Below, one piece after another: positions 57,042 to 64,000 of a stretch of DNA of 64,000 bases. Position 1 is the first letter of the stretch. The number at the start of each line of letters is the position of its first letter. Origin of the DNA: Sphingomonas sp. JC676 (GTDB lineage: Bacteria; Pseudomonadota; Alphaproteobacteria; Sphingomonadales; Sphingomonadaceae); the NCBI RefSeq assembly GCF_014489075.1, contig NZ_JACTGR010000001.1, positions 124,001 to 188,000 of the forward strand, read 5' to 3'. The notes under the pieces were generated by a model. That model ran no database searches. It saw only the letters and a list, made by a program, of their open reading frames with translations, and was not told where the DNA came from. Made by a program: the position numbers and the translations under genes.

Positions 57042-57911
57042 ATGTCGATCAAGCCGCTGCGCAAGGCCGTGTTTCCTGTCGGTGGCCTCGGCACTCGCTT
57101 CCTGCCTGCGACCAAGGCGCTGCCCAAGGAAATGCTTCCGATCGTCGATCGGCCGCTGATCCAGTACGCGGTCGACGAGGCGCTGGAGGCGGGGATCGAG
57201 CAGATGATCTTCGTCACCGGCCGCGGCAAGTCCGCGATCGAGGACCATTTCGACATCGCCTATGAGCTCGAGACGACGATGTCGGCGCGCGGCAAGTCGC
57301 TCGACATCCTCGACGCGACGCGGCTGAAGCCCGGTGCGGTCGCCTATGTCCGCCAGCAGGAGCCGATGGGACTCGGCCATGCGGTGTGGTGCGCACGCGA
57401 CATCGTCGGCGACGAGCCCTTCGCGGTGCTGCTGGCCGACGATTTCATGGTCGGCCAGCCCGGCTGCCTCAAGCAGATGGTCGAGGCGTACAACCGGACC
57501 GGCGGCAATCTGATCTGCGCGCAGGAAGTGCCTGACGACCAGACTGACAAATACGGCATCATCACGCCGGGCATGCGCGACGGCGCGTTGACCCAGGTGA
57601 TGGGCCTGGTCGAGAAGCCCAAGCCGGGCACGGCGCCCTCCAACCTCTCGGTGATCGGCCGCTACATCCTCCAGCCCGAAGTGATGCGCGTGCTCGACAG
57701 CCAGGAAAAGGGTGCCGGCGGTGAGATCCAGCTCACCGACGCTATGGCGCGGATGATCGGCGACCAGCCGTTCCACGGCGTCACCTTCAACGGCACGCGC
57801 TATGACTGTGGCGATAAGGCCGGTTTCATTCAGGCCAATATTGCGATGGCGCTGGCGCGCGAGGACATCGCGCCGGCGATTCGAGACTTCATGTCCCGCG
57901 TCTGCGGCTGA
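57042..57911 (+). CDS. galU: UTP--glucose-1-phosphate uridylyltransferase
   Basis: 289 residues from the ATG at 57042. FPVGGLGTRFLPATKALPKE near residue 10, LLADDFMVG, GLVEKPKPG and YDCGDKAGF match GalU. Makes UDP-glucose, the precursor for Ugd and for hexosyl units of sphingan-type polysaccharides. A longer frame from 57012 adds only 10 residues without similarity. Divergent from wecB. Confidence 0.97.
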   Translation: MSIKPLRKAVFPVGGLGTRFLPATKALPKEMLPIVDRPLIQYAVDEALEAGIEQMIFVTGRGKSAIEDHFDIAYELETTMSARGKSLDILDATRLKPGAVAYVRQQEPMGLGHAVWCARDIVGDEPFAVLLADDFMVGQPGCLKQMVEAYNRTGGNLICAQEVPDDQTDKYGIITPGMRDGALTQVMGLVEKPKPGTAPSNLSVIGRYILQPEVMRVLDSQEKGAGGEIQLTDAMARMIGDQPFHGVTFNGTRYDCGDKAGFIQANIAMALAREDIAPAIRDFMSRVCG

Positions 57912-58326
57912 CGACCGGGTGAAGTTTACGAAGTTCGCGCCAACCGTTGGTCCGTCAGGCTGGCAAAATTGACAAAGTTCGCGGGAACGCGCGCAATCTC
58001 GTAATTTATTGCGCGTGCGCGCGTATTAAAGAGCGGCCGTAACCTCGGCGCTCGGCAGCCAAACACGCGAAAACCTACATTTCAACGCGGGATTCCCGCT
58101 CCGATCCGGGGGCGGATATTCGGCGTGCCGGCCCAAATCCCGGTGACAGGTGACCGCTTAAGGCCTAGATTTCCGCCTTCGCGACCGAGTCGGAATCTTT
58201 CGACGGACCCGAGCAAAGCCCGCCTTTCGGCTCCTTTTCGAGACAGCAGCGCCGGCCCTGCCGGCCGGCTACTCTTGTTGTCCGCAGACGGATGCATGCC
58301 GTCTGGTTCGGACGAGGAGGACGATC
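57912..58326. other. Intergenic region upstream of the epoxide hydrolase
   Basis: 415 bp with no supported gene. It contains an imperfect 12-nt direct repeat (ACRAAGTTCGCG-like at 57928-57939 and 57972-57983, 44 nt apart) and an 8-bp perfect inverted repeat (CGCGCAAT, 57990-57997, with 58008-58015) in an AT-richer patch. A frame at 58125-58403 gives no plausible protein and overlaps the hydrolase start. The region probably holds promoter elements. Confidence 0.6.
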
Positions 58327-59625
58327 ATGGCGCAAGCTGGAACCACCGCCCCCCCGCAGCCCTCAGTCACGCCTGCCCAAGCCCCGCCAACGCCCAAAGA
58401 TGACGCCGGGTTCACCGAAGCACTCATCATAAATCCAACCGGCGATACGTCGATCCGACCGTTCGAATATCACGCCTCCGACAAGGAACTCGCCGACCTC
58501 AGGCAGCGCATCAACGCCACCAGGTGGCCCGAGCCCGAGACCGTCGACGATCGGACCCAGGGCGTCCCGCTCGCGACCAGCCAGGCCGTCGCGCGCTATT
58601 GGGTAAGCGACTATGACTGGCGCAAGTGCGAAGCCCGGCTGAACGCGCTGCCCAATTTTATCACCGAGATCGACGGGCTCGACATCCATTTCGTCCATGT
58701 CCGCTCGAAGCATGAGAACGCACTGCCGGTGATCATCACCCATGGCTGGCCGGGCTCAGTGGTCGAGCAGCTCAAGATCATCGACCCGCTCACCGATCCG
58801 ACGGCCCATGGCGGTACCGCCGAGGATGCCTTCCATGTCGTGATCCCCTCGATGCCGGGCTATGGCTTCTCGGGCAGGCCGGCGGTGACCGGCTGGGACC
58901 CGCCGCACATCGCGCGCGCCTGGACCGAACTGATGAAGCGGCTCGGCTATACCAAATTCGTGGCGCAGGGCGGCGACTGGGGCGCCGTCGTCACCGACAT
59001 GATGGGCGTACAGGCTACGCCCGAATTGCTCGGCATCCACGTCAACATGGCGGGCGTCATACCGCGTGACATTGACGCGGCGCTGTTCAACGGGGGCCCC
59101 CTGCCGGCGGATCTTTCGGATGAGGAGAAGCGTACCTGCGAGCAGCTGTCCTTCGTCTACAAGAAGGGCATCGGCTACGGGTTCCAGCTGGGGCTACGTC
59201 CACAGTCGATGGGCGCGCTGGCGGATACGCCCACGGGCCTGGCGACCTATCTGCTCGACCATGACGCGGCCAGCCTGAAGCATATCGCGGCGCTGTTCGT
59301 CGATGGGACGCCGTACGGTGCCATCACGCGGGACGACATTCTCGACAACATCACGCTCACCTGGCTGACCAACACCGGTGTATCCTCCGGCCGGCTCTAC
59401 TGGGAGAACAAGGATTCGTTCTTCGCCGTCAAGGGCGTCACCGTCCCGACGGCCGTGAGCGTCTTCCCGGAAGAGCTCTACGAAGCGCCGAGGAGCTGGT
59501 CGGAGCAGGCTTATCCAAAGCTGATCCACTACAACCGGCTTCCCGAAGGCGGTCATTTCGCCGCCTGGGAACAGCCAAGGGCTCTTACGGAAGAGATGCG
59601 CGCCGGCTTCCGATCGCTGCGTTGA
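58327..59625 (+). CDS. Epoxide hydrolase (EHN plus alpha/beta hydrolase)
   Basis: 432 residues. The N-terminal part up to about 150 matches the epoxide-hydrolase N-terminal domain (IRPFEYHASDKELADLRQRI, WVSDYDWRKCEARLN). The hydrolase core has HGWPGSVVEQL (oxyanion hole), nucleophile Asp in QGGDWGAVVTDMMG near residue 220, and a C-terminal GGHFAAWEQP with the catalytic His. No signal peptide; the first 25 residues are Pro-rich. The same architecture is seen in microsomal-type epoxide hydrolases, so a lipophilic epoxide is likely; the natural substrate is not known. No obvious operon partner. Confidence 0.88.
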   Translation: MAQAGTTAPPQPSVTPAQAPPTPKDDAGFTEALIINPTGDTSIRPFEYHASDKELADLRQRINATRWPEPETVDDRTQGVPLATSQAVARYWVSDYDWRKCEARLNALPNFITEIDGLDIHFVHVRSKHENALPVIITHGWPGSVVEQLKIIDPLTDPTAHGGTAEDAFHVVIPSMPGYGFSGRPAVTGWDPPHIARAWTELMKRLGYTKFVAQGGDWGAVVTDMMGVQATPELLGIHVNMAGVIPRDIDAALFNGGPLPADLSDEEKRTCEQLSFVYKKGIGYGFQLGLRPQSMGALADTPTGLATYLLDHDAASLKHIAALFVDGTPYGAITRDDILDNITLTWLTNTGVSSGRLYWENKDSFFAVKGVTVPTAVSVFPEELYEAPRSWSEQAYPKLIHYNRLPEGGHFAAWEQPRALTEEMRAGFRSLR

Positions 59626-59745
59626 GCCCGAGGACGCGGGCGGCTCTCGCTAGCCGCCCGCCAGCGCTGCCCGCGTTCCTACCAAGCGCTTTCAACGTTG
59701 GGCCCGCCCTTTCGGCTGAGGAAGTCGCTCCTCGGCCGATCAGGC

Positions 59746-61092
59746 TCAGGCGCGGACGATGTTCGTGCCTGTGACGCCCGCCTTGCCGCACGCGTTGCGC
59801 GTGTCGATCACCAGCTTCGCGTGCGCCACCAGCGCGGCATAGTCGACATCGTCGTGGTCGGTAGCGATCAGTACTGCGTCATATTCTGCGATCTTCGCAG
59901 TATCCCAGGCGACGCCGTGGCGGAAATTGAGCGTCGGGTGCTCGCGTGTATTGTCGATCTGCGCGACGTGCGGATCGTGGAAATCGGCGGTGGCGCCCCG
60001 GGCCTCGATCATCTCCATCAGGCGGAGCGACGGGCTCTCGCGGATATCCTCGACATTCTTCTTGTAGGCGACGCCAAGCACCAGGACGCGCGCGTCGCGC
60101 AGGCCGCGGCCGAAGCGCGCGTCGAGCGTATCCGACATTACGCGGACGACGTGCTGCGGCATGTCCGCATTGATCTGGCCGGCCAGCTCGATGAACTTGG
60201 TGTGCTGGTTGAACTCGCGCGCCTTCCAGGTGAGGTAGAAGGGGTCGATCGGGATGCAGTGCCCGCCCAGGCCCGGGCCAGGATAGAAGGGCATGAAGCC
60301 GAACGGCTTGGACTTGGCCGCATCGATCACTTCCCAGATATCGATGTCCATCGCCGTGAAGATCAGCTTGAGCTCGTTGACCAAAGCGATGTTGACCGCG
60401 CGGAAGACGTTCTCGGTGATCTTGACCGCTTCGGCGGTCGCCGCGGAGGACACGGCGATCGTCTGCGGGACGATGTGGCGATACAGCGCCAGCGCCAGAT
60501 CGGCAGAGACGGTGTCGTCGGCGCCGACGACCTTCGGGATCTTGGTGGTCGAGAAGGTCGGGTTGCCCGGATCCTCGCGCTCGGGGGAGTAAGCGAGGAA
60601 GAAGTCCTTGCCCGCGACCAGGCCCGTGGCCTCGAGGATCGGCTGCATCACTTCGCGGGTGGTGCCGGGATAGGTGGTCGATTCGAGGATCACGAGCTGG
60701 CCGCGGCGCAGCGTCTTCGCGATCGCTTCGGTCGTCGCCTCGACATATTTGAGATCGGGCTCAAGATGGCGGGTAAGGGGAGTGGGCACGCAGATCAGCA
60801 GCACGTCCGGCTCGCCGAGGCGCACAAGATCGGCGGTGGCGTCGAGCTTGCCGTTGGCAGCCAGTGGCGCGATGCGATCGCCCGCTATGTGCTTGATATA
60901 GCTGGTGCCCTTCTTGAGAGCATTGACCTTTTCAGGGTCGAGGTCGAAGCCGAGCACGCCGCACTGCGCCTCACCGAACGCGACTGCCAGTGGCAGGCCG
61001 ACATAGCCCATGCCGATCACGCCGATCCTGGCCTTGCCGGTCTCGATCGCAGCCTGAAGCTTCAGCCCATGGGCCGGCCATTCGATAGTCAT
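59746..61092 (-). CDS. UDP-sugar dehydrogenase, WbpA/TviB-like
   Basis: 448 residues. NAD-binding VIGMGYVGLPLAVAFGEA near residue 24, ESTTYPGTTREVMQPILE near 151, YSPEREDPGN near 182, and the active-site region PGPGLGGHCIPIDPFY near 268. YSPEREDPGN is characteristic of UDP-GlcNAc 6-dehydrogenases such as WbpA and TviB. It probably oxidises UDP-GlcNAc or UDP-GalNAc to the uronic acid. Third nucleotide-sugar dehydrogenase in this window; precedes the export genes on the opposite strand. Confidence 0.88.
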   Translation of the reverse strand: MTIEWPAHGLKLQAAIETGKARIGVIGMGYVGLPLAVAFGEAQCGVLGFDLDPEKVNALKKGTSYIKHIAGDRIAPLAANGKLDATADLVRLGEPDVLLICVPTPLTRHLEPDLKYVEATTEAIAKTLRRGQLVILESTTYPGTTREVMQPILEATGLVAGKDFFLAYSPEREDPGNPTFSTTKIPKVVGADDTVSADLALALYRHIVPQTIAVSSAATAEAVKITENVFRAVNIALVNELKLIFTAMDIDIWEVIDAAKSKPFGFMPFYPGPGLGGHCIPIDPFYLTWKAREFNQHTKFIELAGQINADMPQHVVRVMSDTLDARFGRGLRDARVLVLGVAYKKNVEDIRESPSLRLMEMIEARGATADFHDPHVAQIDNTREHPTLNFRHGVAWDTAKIAEYDAVLIATDHDDVDYAALVAHAKLVIDTRNACGKAGVTGTNIVRA

Positions 61093-61459
61093 CTGTCCCC
61101 GCTCGTCGGAAGCCTTAGGGCTCCCACATGCGGCAGCGGGGGTTTCAGTTTCGATAATGCGCGTTCAATGCGCTTGTGAAACGCCGCTCGGCGAAGCGCC
61201 CGGGCGGTCCCGACGGAATGGATCAGCTGTCTGACGGTCGTATAGAGGGGCTGTCGATCGAGCTCGGTTTCTCATAAACGTCGTCGATCGCCTTACCTTT
61301 CCGCATCAGCAGGCCGATCAGCAGACTGCCACTGATGATCTCTCTCCGGGGCGTCTTGCGGGACCGCGGGGCCTTCAACCGTCCACCCCACATTTACTTT
61401 ACCTTCAAGAGGGTGGCGGTTATAGGCCGCCCTCCCTCACTGAGAGCACTCCAGACAGC
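61093..61459. other. Intergenic region upstream of the export genes
   Basis: 367 bp with no supported gene. It separates the leftward dehydrogenase from the rightward Wza-like gene and must hold both promoters. I see short palindromic stretches (for example GATCGAGCTC near 61257) but no strong match to a known site. Confidence 0.6.
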
Positions 61460-62170
61460 ATGCATAGAGTTGTTATAGCCATTTTGACGGCGACGTTGCT
61501 TGGCGCCTGTGTGCATCGTGAGGTGTTGGTGCCGAGTGATCGGTTGAGTGTGGTGGAGACGAACGGTGTGATGCCGGCGCCGAGCCGGGAGGATTTGACG
61601 GCAGGGGATCGTCCGGCGTTGATTGGACCGTTGGATACGATTGTGGTGGATGTGTTCAACGTGCCGGATTTGAGCCGCGAGTTGCAGGTGGATGCGAGTG
61701 GCCGGATAGCGATGCCGTTGGTGGGGACGTTGGACGCGCGGGGCAAGACGGCGAGCGAGCTTGGGGAGGCGGTGGAAGCTGCGTTGCGGGGTCGTTACGT
61801 TCGTAATCCTGAGGTGACGGTCAACATCAAGAGTTCGGTCAGCCAGGTGGTGACGGTGGACGGTCAGGTGGTGGAGCCGGGTCTGTATCCGGTGACGAAC
61901 CAGATGACGTTGATGCGTGCGATAGCGTCGGCCAAGGGGTTGTCGGAGTTTGCGCGGCAGGAGGATGTGGTGATCCTGCGGACGGTTTCGGGCCGCAAGA
62001 TGGCAGGTTTGTACAACATCGCGGCGATTCGGCGGGGGGCGTATGACGATCCGCCGATTTATGCCAACGATATGATAGTGGTGGGCGATTCGCCGGAGCG
62101 CCGCTTGTTCCGTGACGTGGTTTCGCTGGCGCCATTGCTGGCGGCGCCGCTGATCGCAGTCCTTCAATAA
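61460..62170 (+). CDS. Outer-membrane polysaccharide export lipoprotein (Wza-like)
   Basis: 236 residues, lipobox LLGAC with the cysteine near residue 17. Poly_export domain (LIGPLDTIVVDVFNVPDLSR) followed by an SLBB-type strand region (VTVDGQVVEPGLYPV). It forms the outer-membrane channel for polysaccharide; it is shorter than E. coli Wza, as is usual for GelD-type proteins of sphingomonads. The codon use is unusual for this window: many TTG and GTG codons and no CTC leucine. The Wzc-like gene follows after 15 nt. Confidence 0.88.
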   Translation: MHRVVIAILTATLLGACVHREVLVPSDRLSVVETNGVMPAPSREDLTAGDRPALIGPLDTIVVDVFNVPDLSRELQVDASGRIAMPLVGTLDARGKTASELGEAVEAALRGRYVRNPEVTVNIKSSVSQVVTVDGQVVEPGLYPVTNQMTLMRAIASAKGLSEFARQEDVVILRTVSGRKMAGLYNIAAIRRGAYDDPPIYANDMIVVGDSPERRLFRDVVSLAPLLAAPLIAVLQ

Positions 62171-62185
62171 GGCTCGAGAGCCCAG

Positions 62186-64000
62186 ATGAATTTGATAATC
62201 CCCCCGCGGCGCGTTGATGCGCCCAGTGCGGGACCATTTGGTCCGCGCCCGGAAGAGGCCGCGCGTATGCCGGCGGTTCGTCAGTATCTGCGGATCGCGG
62301 TGCGTTGGCGCTATGTGATCCTGAGTGCGGTGGCGTCGTGCTTCCTGCTGGGGCTGGTCGTCACGCTGCTGATGACGCCGCAATATACGGCGATGGCGAC
62401 GGTGGAGATCGCGCGCGAATCGAGCAAGGTGACCGGAATCGAAGGGGTGGAGCGCGAGGCGACCGCGTTCGATCAGGAGTTCTACCAGACGCAATATGGC
62501 CTGCTGCGATCGCGGGCGCTGGCCGAGCGTGTTGCCAACAAGCTGCGGCTGGTCGACGATCCGAAATTCTTCGAGCGCTTCAAATATACGCGCGAGAGCA
62601 TGGCATTCCGCCTGGTCAACGGGCGCTATCCGGCGGCGGGACGGGATGAGCGGCAGCGCATTGCCGGCGAGATATTGCTGAAGAATCTGTCGGTCGATCC
62701 GATGCGGTTCTCGCGGCTGGTGAGCATCGGGTTCAACAGCCCGGATGCGACGCTGTCGGCGCAGGTGGCCAATGCCTGGGCGGAGAACTTCATCCAGACC
62801 AATCTGGAGCGCAAGGTGCAGGCGACCGCTTATGGGCGTAACCTGCTTGAGCGCCAGTTGGTGCTGCAGAAGCAGAAGCTTGACGAGTCCCAGCGCCAGT
62901 TGGTGAGCTATGCCTCGCAGGAGCAGATCATCAACTTGCCGGCGCAGTCGGGCGGTGCCGGGACGACGGCGGAGCGCTCGATCGTGGCGGACGATCTCGC
63001 TACGCTCAATGCGGCGCTGGCGCAGGCGACCACCGAGCGCATTCAAGCCGAGGCCCAGTATCGCCAGGCAGGGCGAGCGGGGGAATCGACCGAGGCGCTT
63101 CGCAATATCGCGATCAACAATCTGCGCCAGAAGCGGGCCGAACTCGCGGCGGATTATCAGCGGCTAATGGTGCAGTTCGAACCCGAATATCCTGCGGCCA
63201 AGGTGCTCAAGTCGCAAATCGACCAGCTCGACCGGTCGATCACGCGCGAGGAAGGTCGTGTGACGGGTTCGCAATTGGCTGAATATCGCGAGGCGCAGGA
63301 GCGCGAGAAGGCGCTGCAGGCCAAGGTCGATCAGTTGAAGGTAAGCTTTCTCGACACGCGCCGGCGCAGCATTCAGTACAATATCTTCCAGCAGGAAGTG
63401 GATACTAACCGTGCGCTCTATGACGGGCTGCTGCAGCGCTTCAAGGAAATCGGTGTCGCAGGCGGGGTGGGCATCAATAACATCTCGGTGGTCGATGCCG
63501 CGGACGTGCCGCAAAAGCCCTCGAGCCCGAGGCTGCTGATCAACCTGGCGGTGGCGCTGTTCGCGGGGCTCGGGCTGGGCGCGCTTCTGGCGTTCGCGCT
63601 CGAGCAGATGGACGAAGCGTTCGCCGATCCGGGTGAGGTGGAACGACGTCTCGGGCTTCCGCTACTGGGCTCAGTGCCCAAGGTGGGGAGCGACAAGACG
63701 CCGCGGGGCGAATTGCTGGATCGCAAGTCCGAGCTGGTGGATGCTTATCTGGCGGTGCAGACCAACCTCGCTTTCACCACCGAACATGGCGTGCCGCGCT
63801 CGCTGGCGGTGACGTCGACACGGCCTGCGGAAGGCAAGTCGACGACGGCGCTGGCGCTGGCGACGACGCTGACGCGGGCAAACCGCAAGGTGATCCTGAT
63901 CGACGGCGACATGCGCTCGCCCTCGGTGCACCATCTGGGCGGCGTGAGCCATGATCGCGGGTTGAGCAATTTCCTCACCGGCGACAACGAGATCGCGTCG
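62186..64000 (+). CDS. Partial Wzc-like polysaccharide co-polymerase and BY-kinase (cut by right window edge)
   Basis: 605 codons to the end of the window without a stop. N-terminal membrane helix (about 48-68), the Wzz-type periplasmic domain with long coiled coils (about 80-400; for example LERQLVLQKQKLDESQRQLV), a second membrane helix near residues 452-472, and the tyrosine-kinase domain with P-loop RPAEGKSTTALALA near residue 549 and KVILIDGDMRSP near 570 (Walker A'). The Tyr-rich tail is outside the window. It controls chain length and export with the Wza-like protein upstream. Confidence 0.9.
   Translation, partial: MNLIIPPRRVDAPSAGPFGPRPEEAARMPAVRQYLRIAVRWRYVILSAVASCFLLGLVVTLLMTPQYTAMATVEIARESSKVTGIEGVEREATAFDQEFYQTQYGLLRSRALAERVANKLRLVDDPKFFERFKYTRESMAFRLVNGRYPAAGRDERQRIAGEILLKNLSVDPMRFSRLVSIGFNSPDATLSAQVANAWAENFIQTNLERKVQATAYGRNLLERQLVLQKQKLDESQRQLVSYASQEQIINLPAQSGGAGTTAERSIVADDLATLNAALAQATTERIQAEAQYRQAGRAGESTEALRNIAINNLRQKRAELAADYQRLMVQFEPEYPAAKVLKSQIDQLDRSITREEGRVTGSQLAEYREAQEREKALQAKVDQLKVSFLDTRRRSIQYNIFQQEVDTNRALYDGLLQRFKEIGVAGGVGINNISVVDAADVPQKPSSPRLLINLAVALFAGLGLGALLAFALEQMDEAFADPGEVERRLGLPLLGSVPKVGSDKTPRGELLDRKSELVDAYLAVQTNLAFTTEHGVPRSLAVTSTRPAEGKSTTALALATTLTRANRKVILIDGDMRSPSVHHLGGVSHDRGLSNFLTGDNEIAS

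Noticed and set aside
58125..58403. 92-codon frame before the epoxide hydrolase
   Set aside because: Low-complexity, no ribosome site, overlaps the hydrolase start.
61394..63046. A 550-codon antisense frame across the two export genes
   Set aside because: Produced by the unusual NNG codon use of the sense genes; its translation is His/Arg/Gln repeats without motifs.

Overview
The window reads as chromosomal DNA of a GC-rich alphaproteobacterium, most likely a Sphingomonas or close sphingomonad. The evidence is the protein sequences (OxyR/AhpCF, CysNC, PstSCAB-PhoUB, the HprK-related kinase A cassette, sphingomonad-style small secreted proteins), strongly GC-rich third codon positions, very tight gene packing with 4-nt stop/start overlaps, and exopolysaccharide export and sugar-nucleotide genes at the right end. 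I see no rRNA, tRNA, CRISPR array, insertion sequence or prophage.

Layout. 1-4.1 kb: a truncated MFS/LplT-type transporter, pgsA-moaD-moaE, and a divergent SDR/AraC-regulator pair sharing a candidate operator. 4.1-9.8 kb: ahpC-ahpF-oxyR (peroxide defence; oxyR appears to start with CTG), a TauE-type exporter divergent from cysE, and two small genes. 9.9-13.6 kb: a DUF2157-like membrane protein, a secreted protein, an MFE-2-type SDR and two paralogous proline-rich secreted proteins. 13.9-21.1 kb: the complete phosphate regulon phoR-pstSCAB-phoU-phoB. 21.2-23.8 kb: a four-gene cassette (Tat-type secreted protein, PqqD-like protein, HprK-related kinase A, nucleotidyltransferase). 23.8-28.7 kb: SRPBCC protein, gph, glmU and glmS. 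28.7-31.2 kb: a four-PAS HWE kinase with its receiver. 31.5-36.5 kb: sulfate assimilation (cysD-cysNC-cysQ) and ugd. 36.6-41.3 kb: a 20-codon reading frame with structured RNA and terminator, then a c-di-GMP phosphodiesterase / sensor kinase / receiver module. 41.3-49.4 kb: KgtP-like transporter, intradiol-dioxygenase lipoprotein, DUF3617 lipoprotein, an OmpR-type two-component system, rpsU, FKBP, VanZ-like protein, rmlA-rmlC. 49.4-54.5 kb: cyanide-insensitive bd oxidase, a phosphoesterase, a small membrane protein and a PDZ-M48 peptidase. 54.5-64 kb: wecB-wecC, galU, an epoxide hydrolase, a WbpA/TviB-like dehydrogenase, a Wza-like lipoprotein and a truncated Wzc-like tyrosine kinase.

How it works together. 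GlmS and GlmU make UDP-GlcNAc; GalU and Ugd make UDP-Glc and UDP-GlcA; WecB/WecC make UDP-ManNAc(A); the WbpA-like enzyme probably oxidises another UDP-sugar; RmlA/RmlC supply two of the four dTDP-rhamnose steps (RmlB and RmlD are not in the window). These feed the Wza/Wzc-type export system at the right edge, so much of the window supports cell-surface polysaccharide. The other themes are phosphate scavenging, sulfate activation feeding cysteine synthesis, peroxide defence and several signal-transduction modules.

The points most worth following up are a 20-codon reading frame with its own ribosome-binding site, an elaborate downstream hairpin and a strong terminator; the Tat-protein/PqqD-like/HprK-like/nucleotidyltransferase cassette; and two genes (oxyR, cysNC) whose only plausible start codon is CTG. 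All calls come from reading the sequence; no database search was run.
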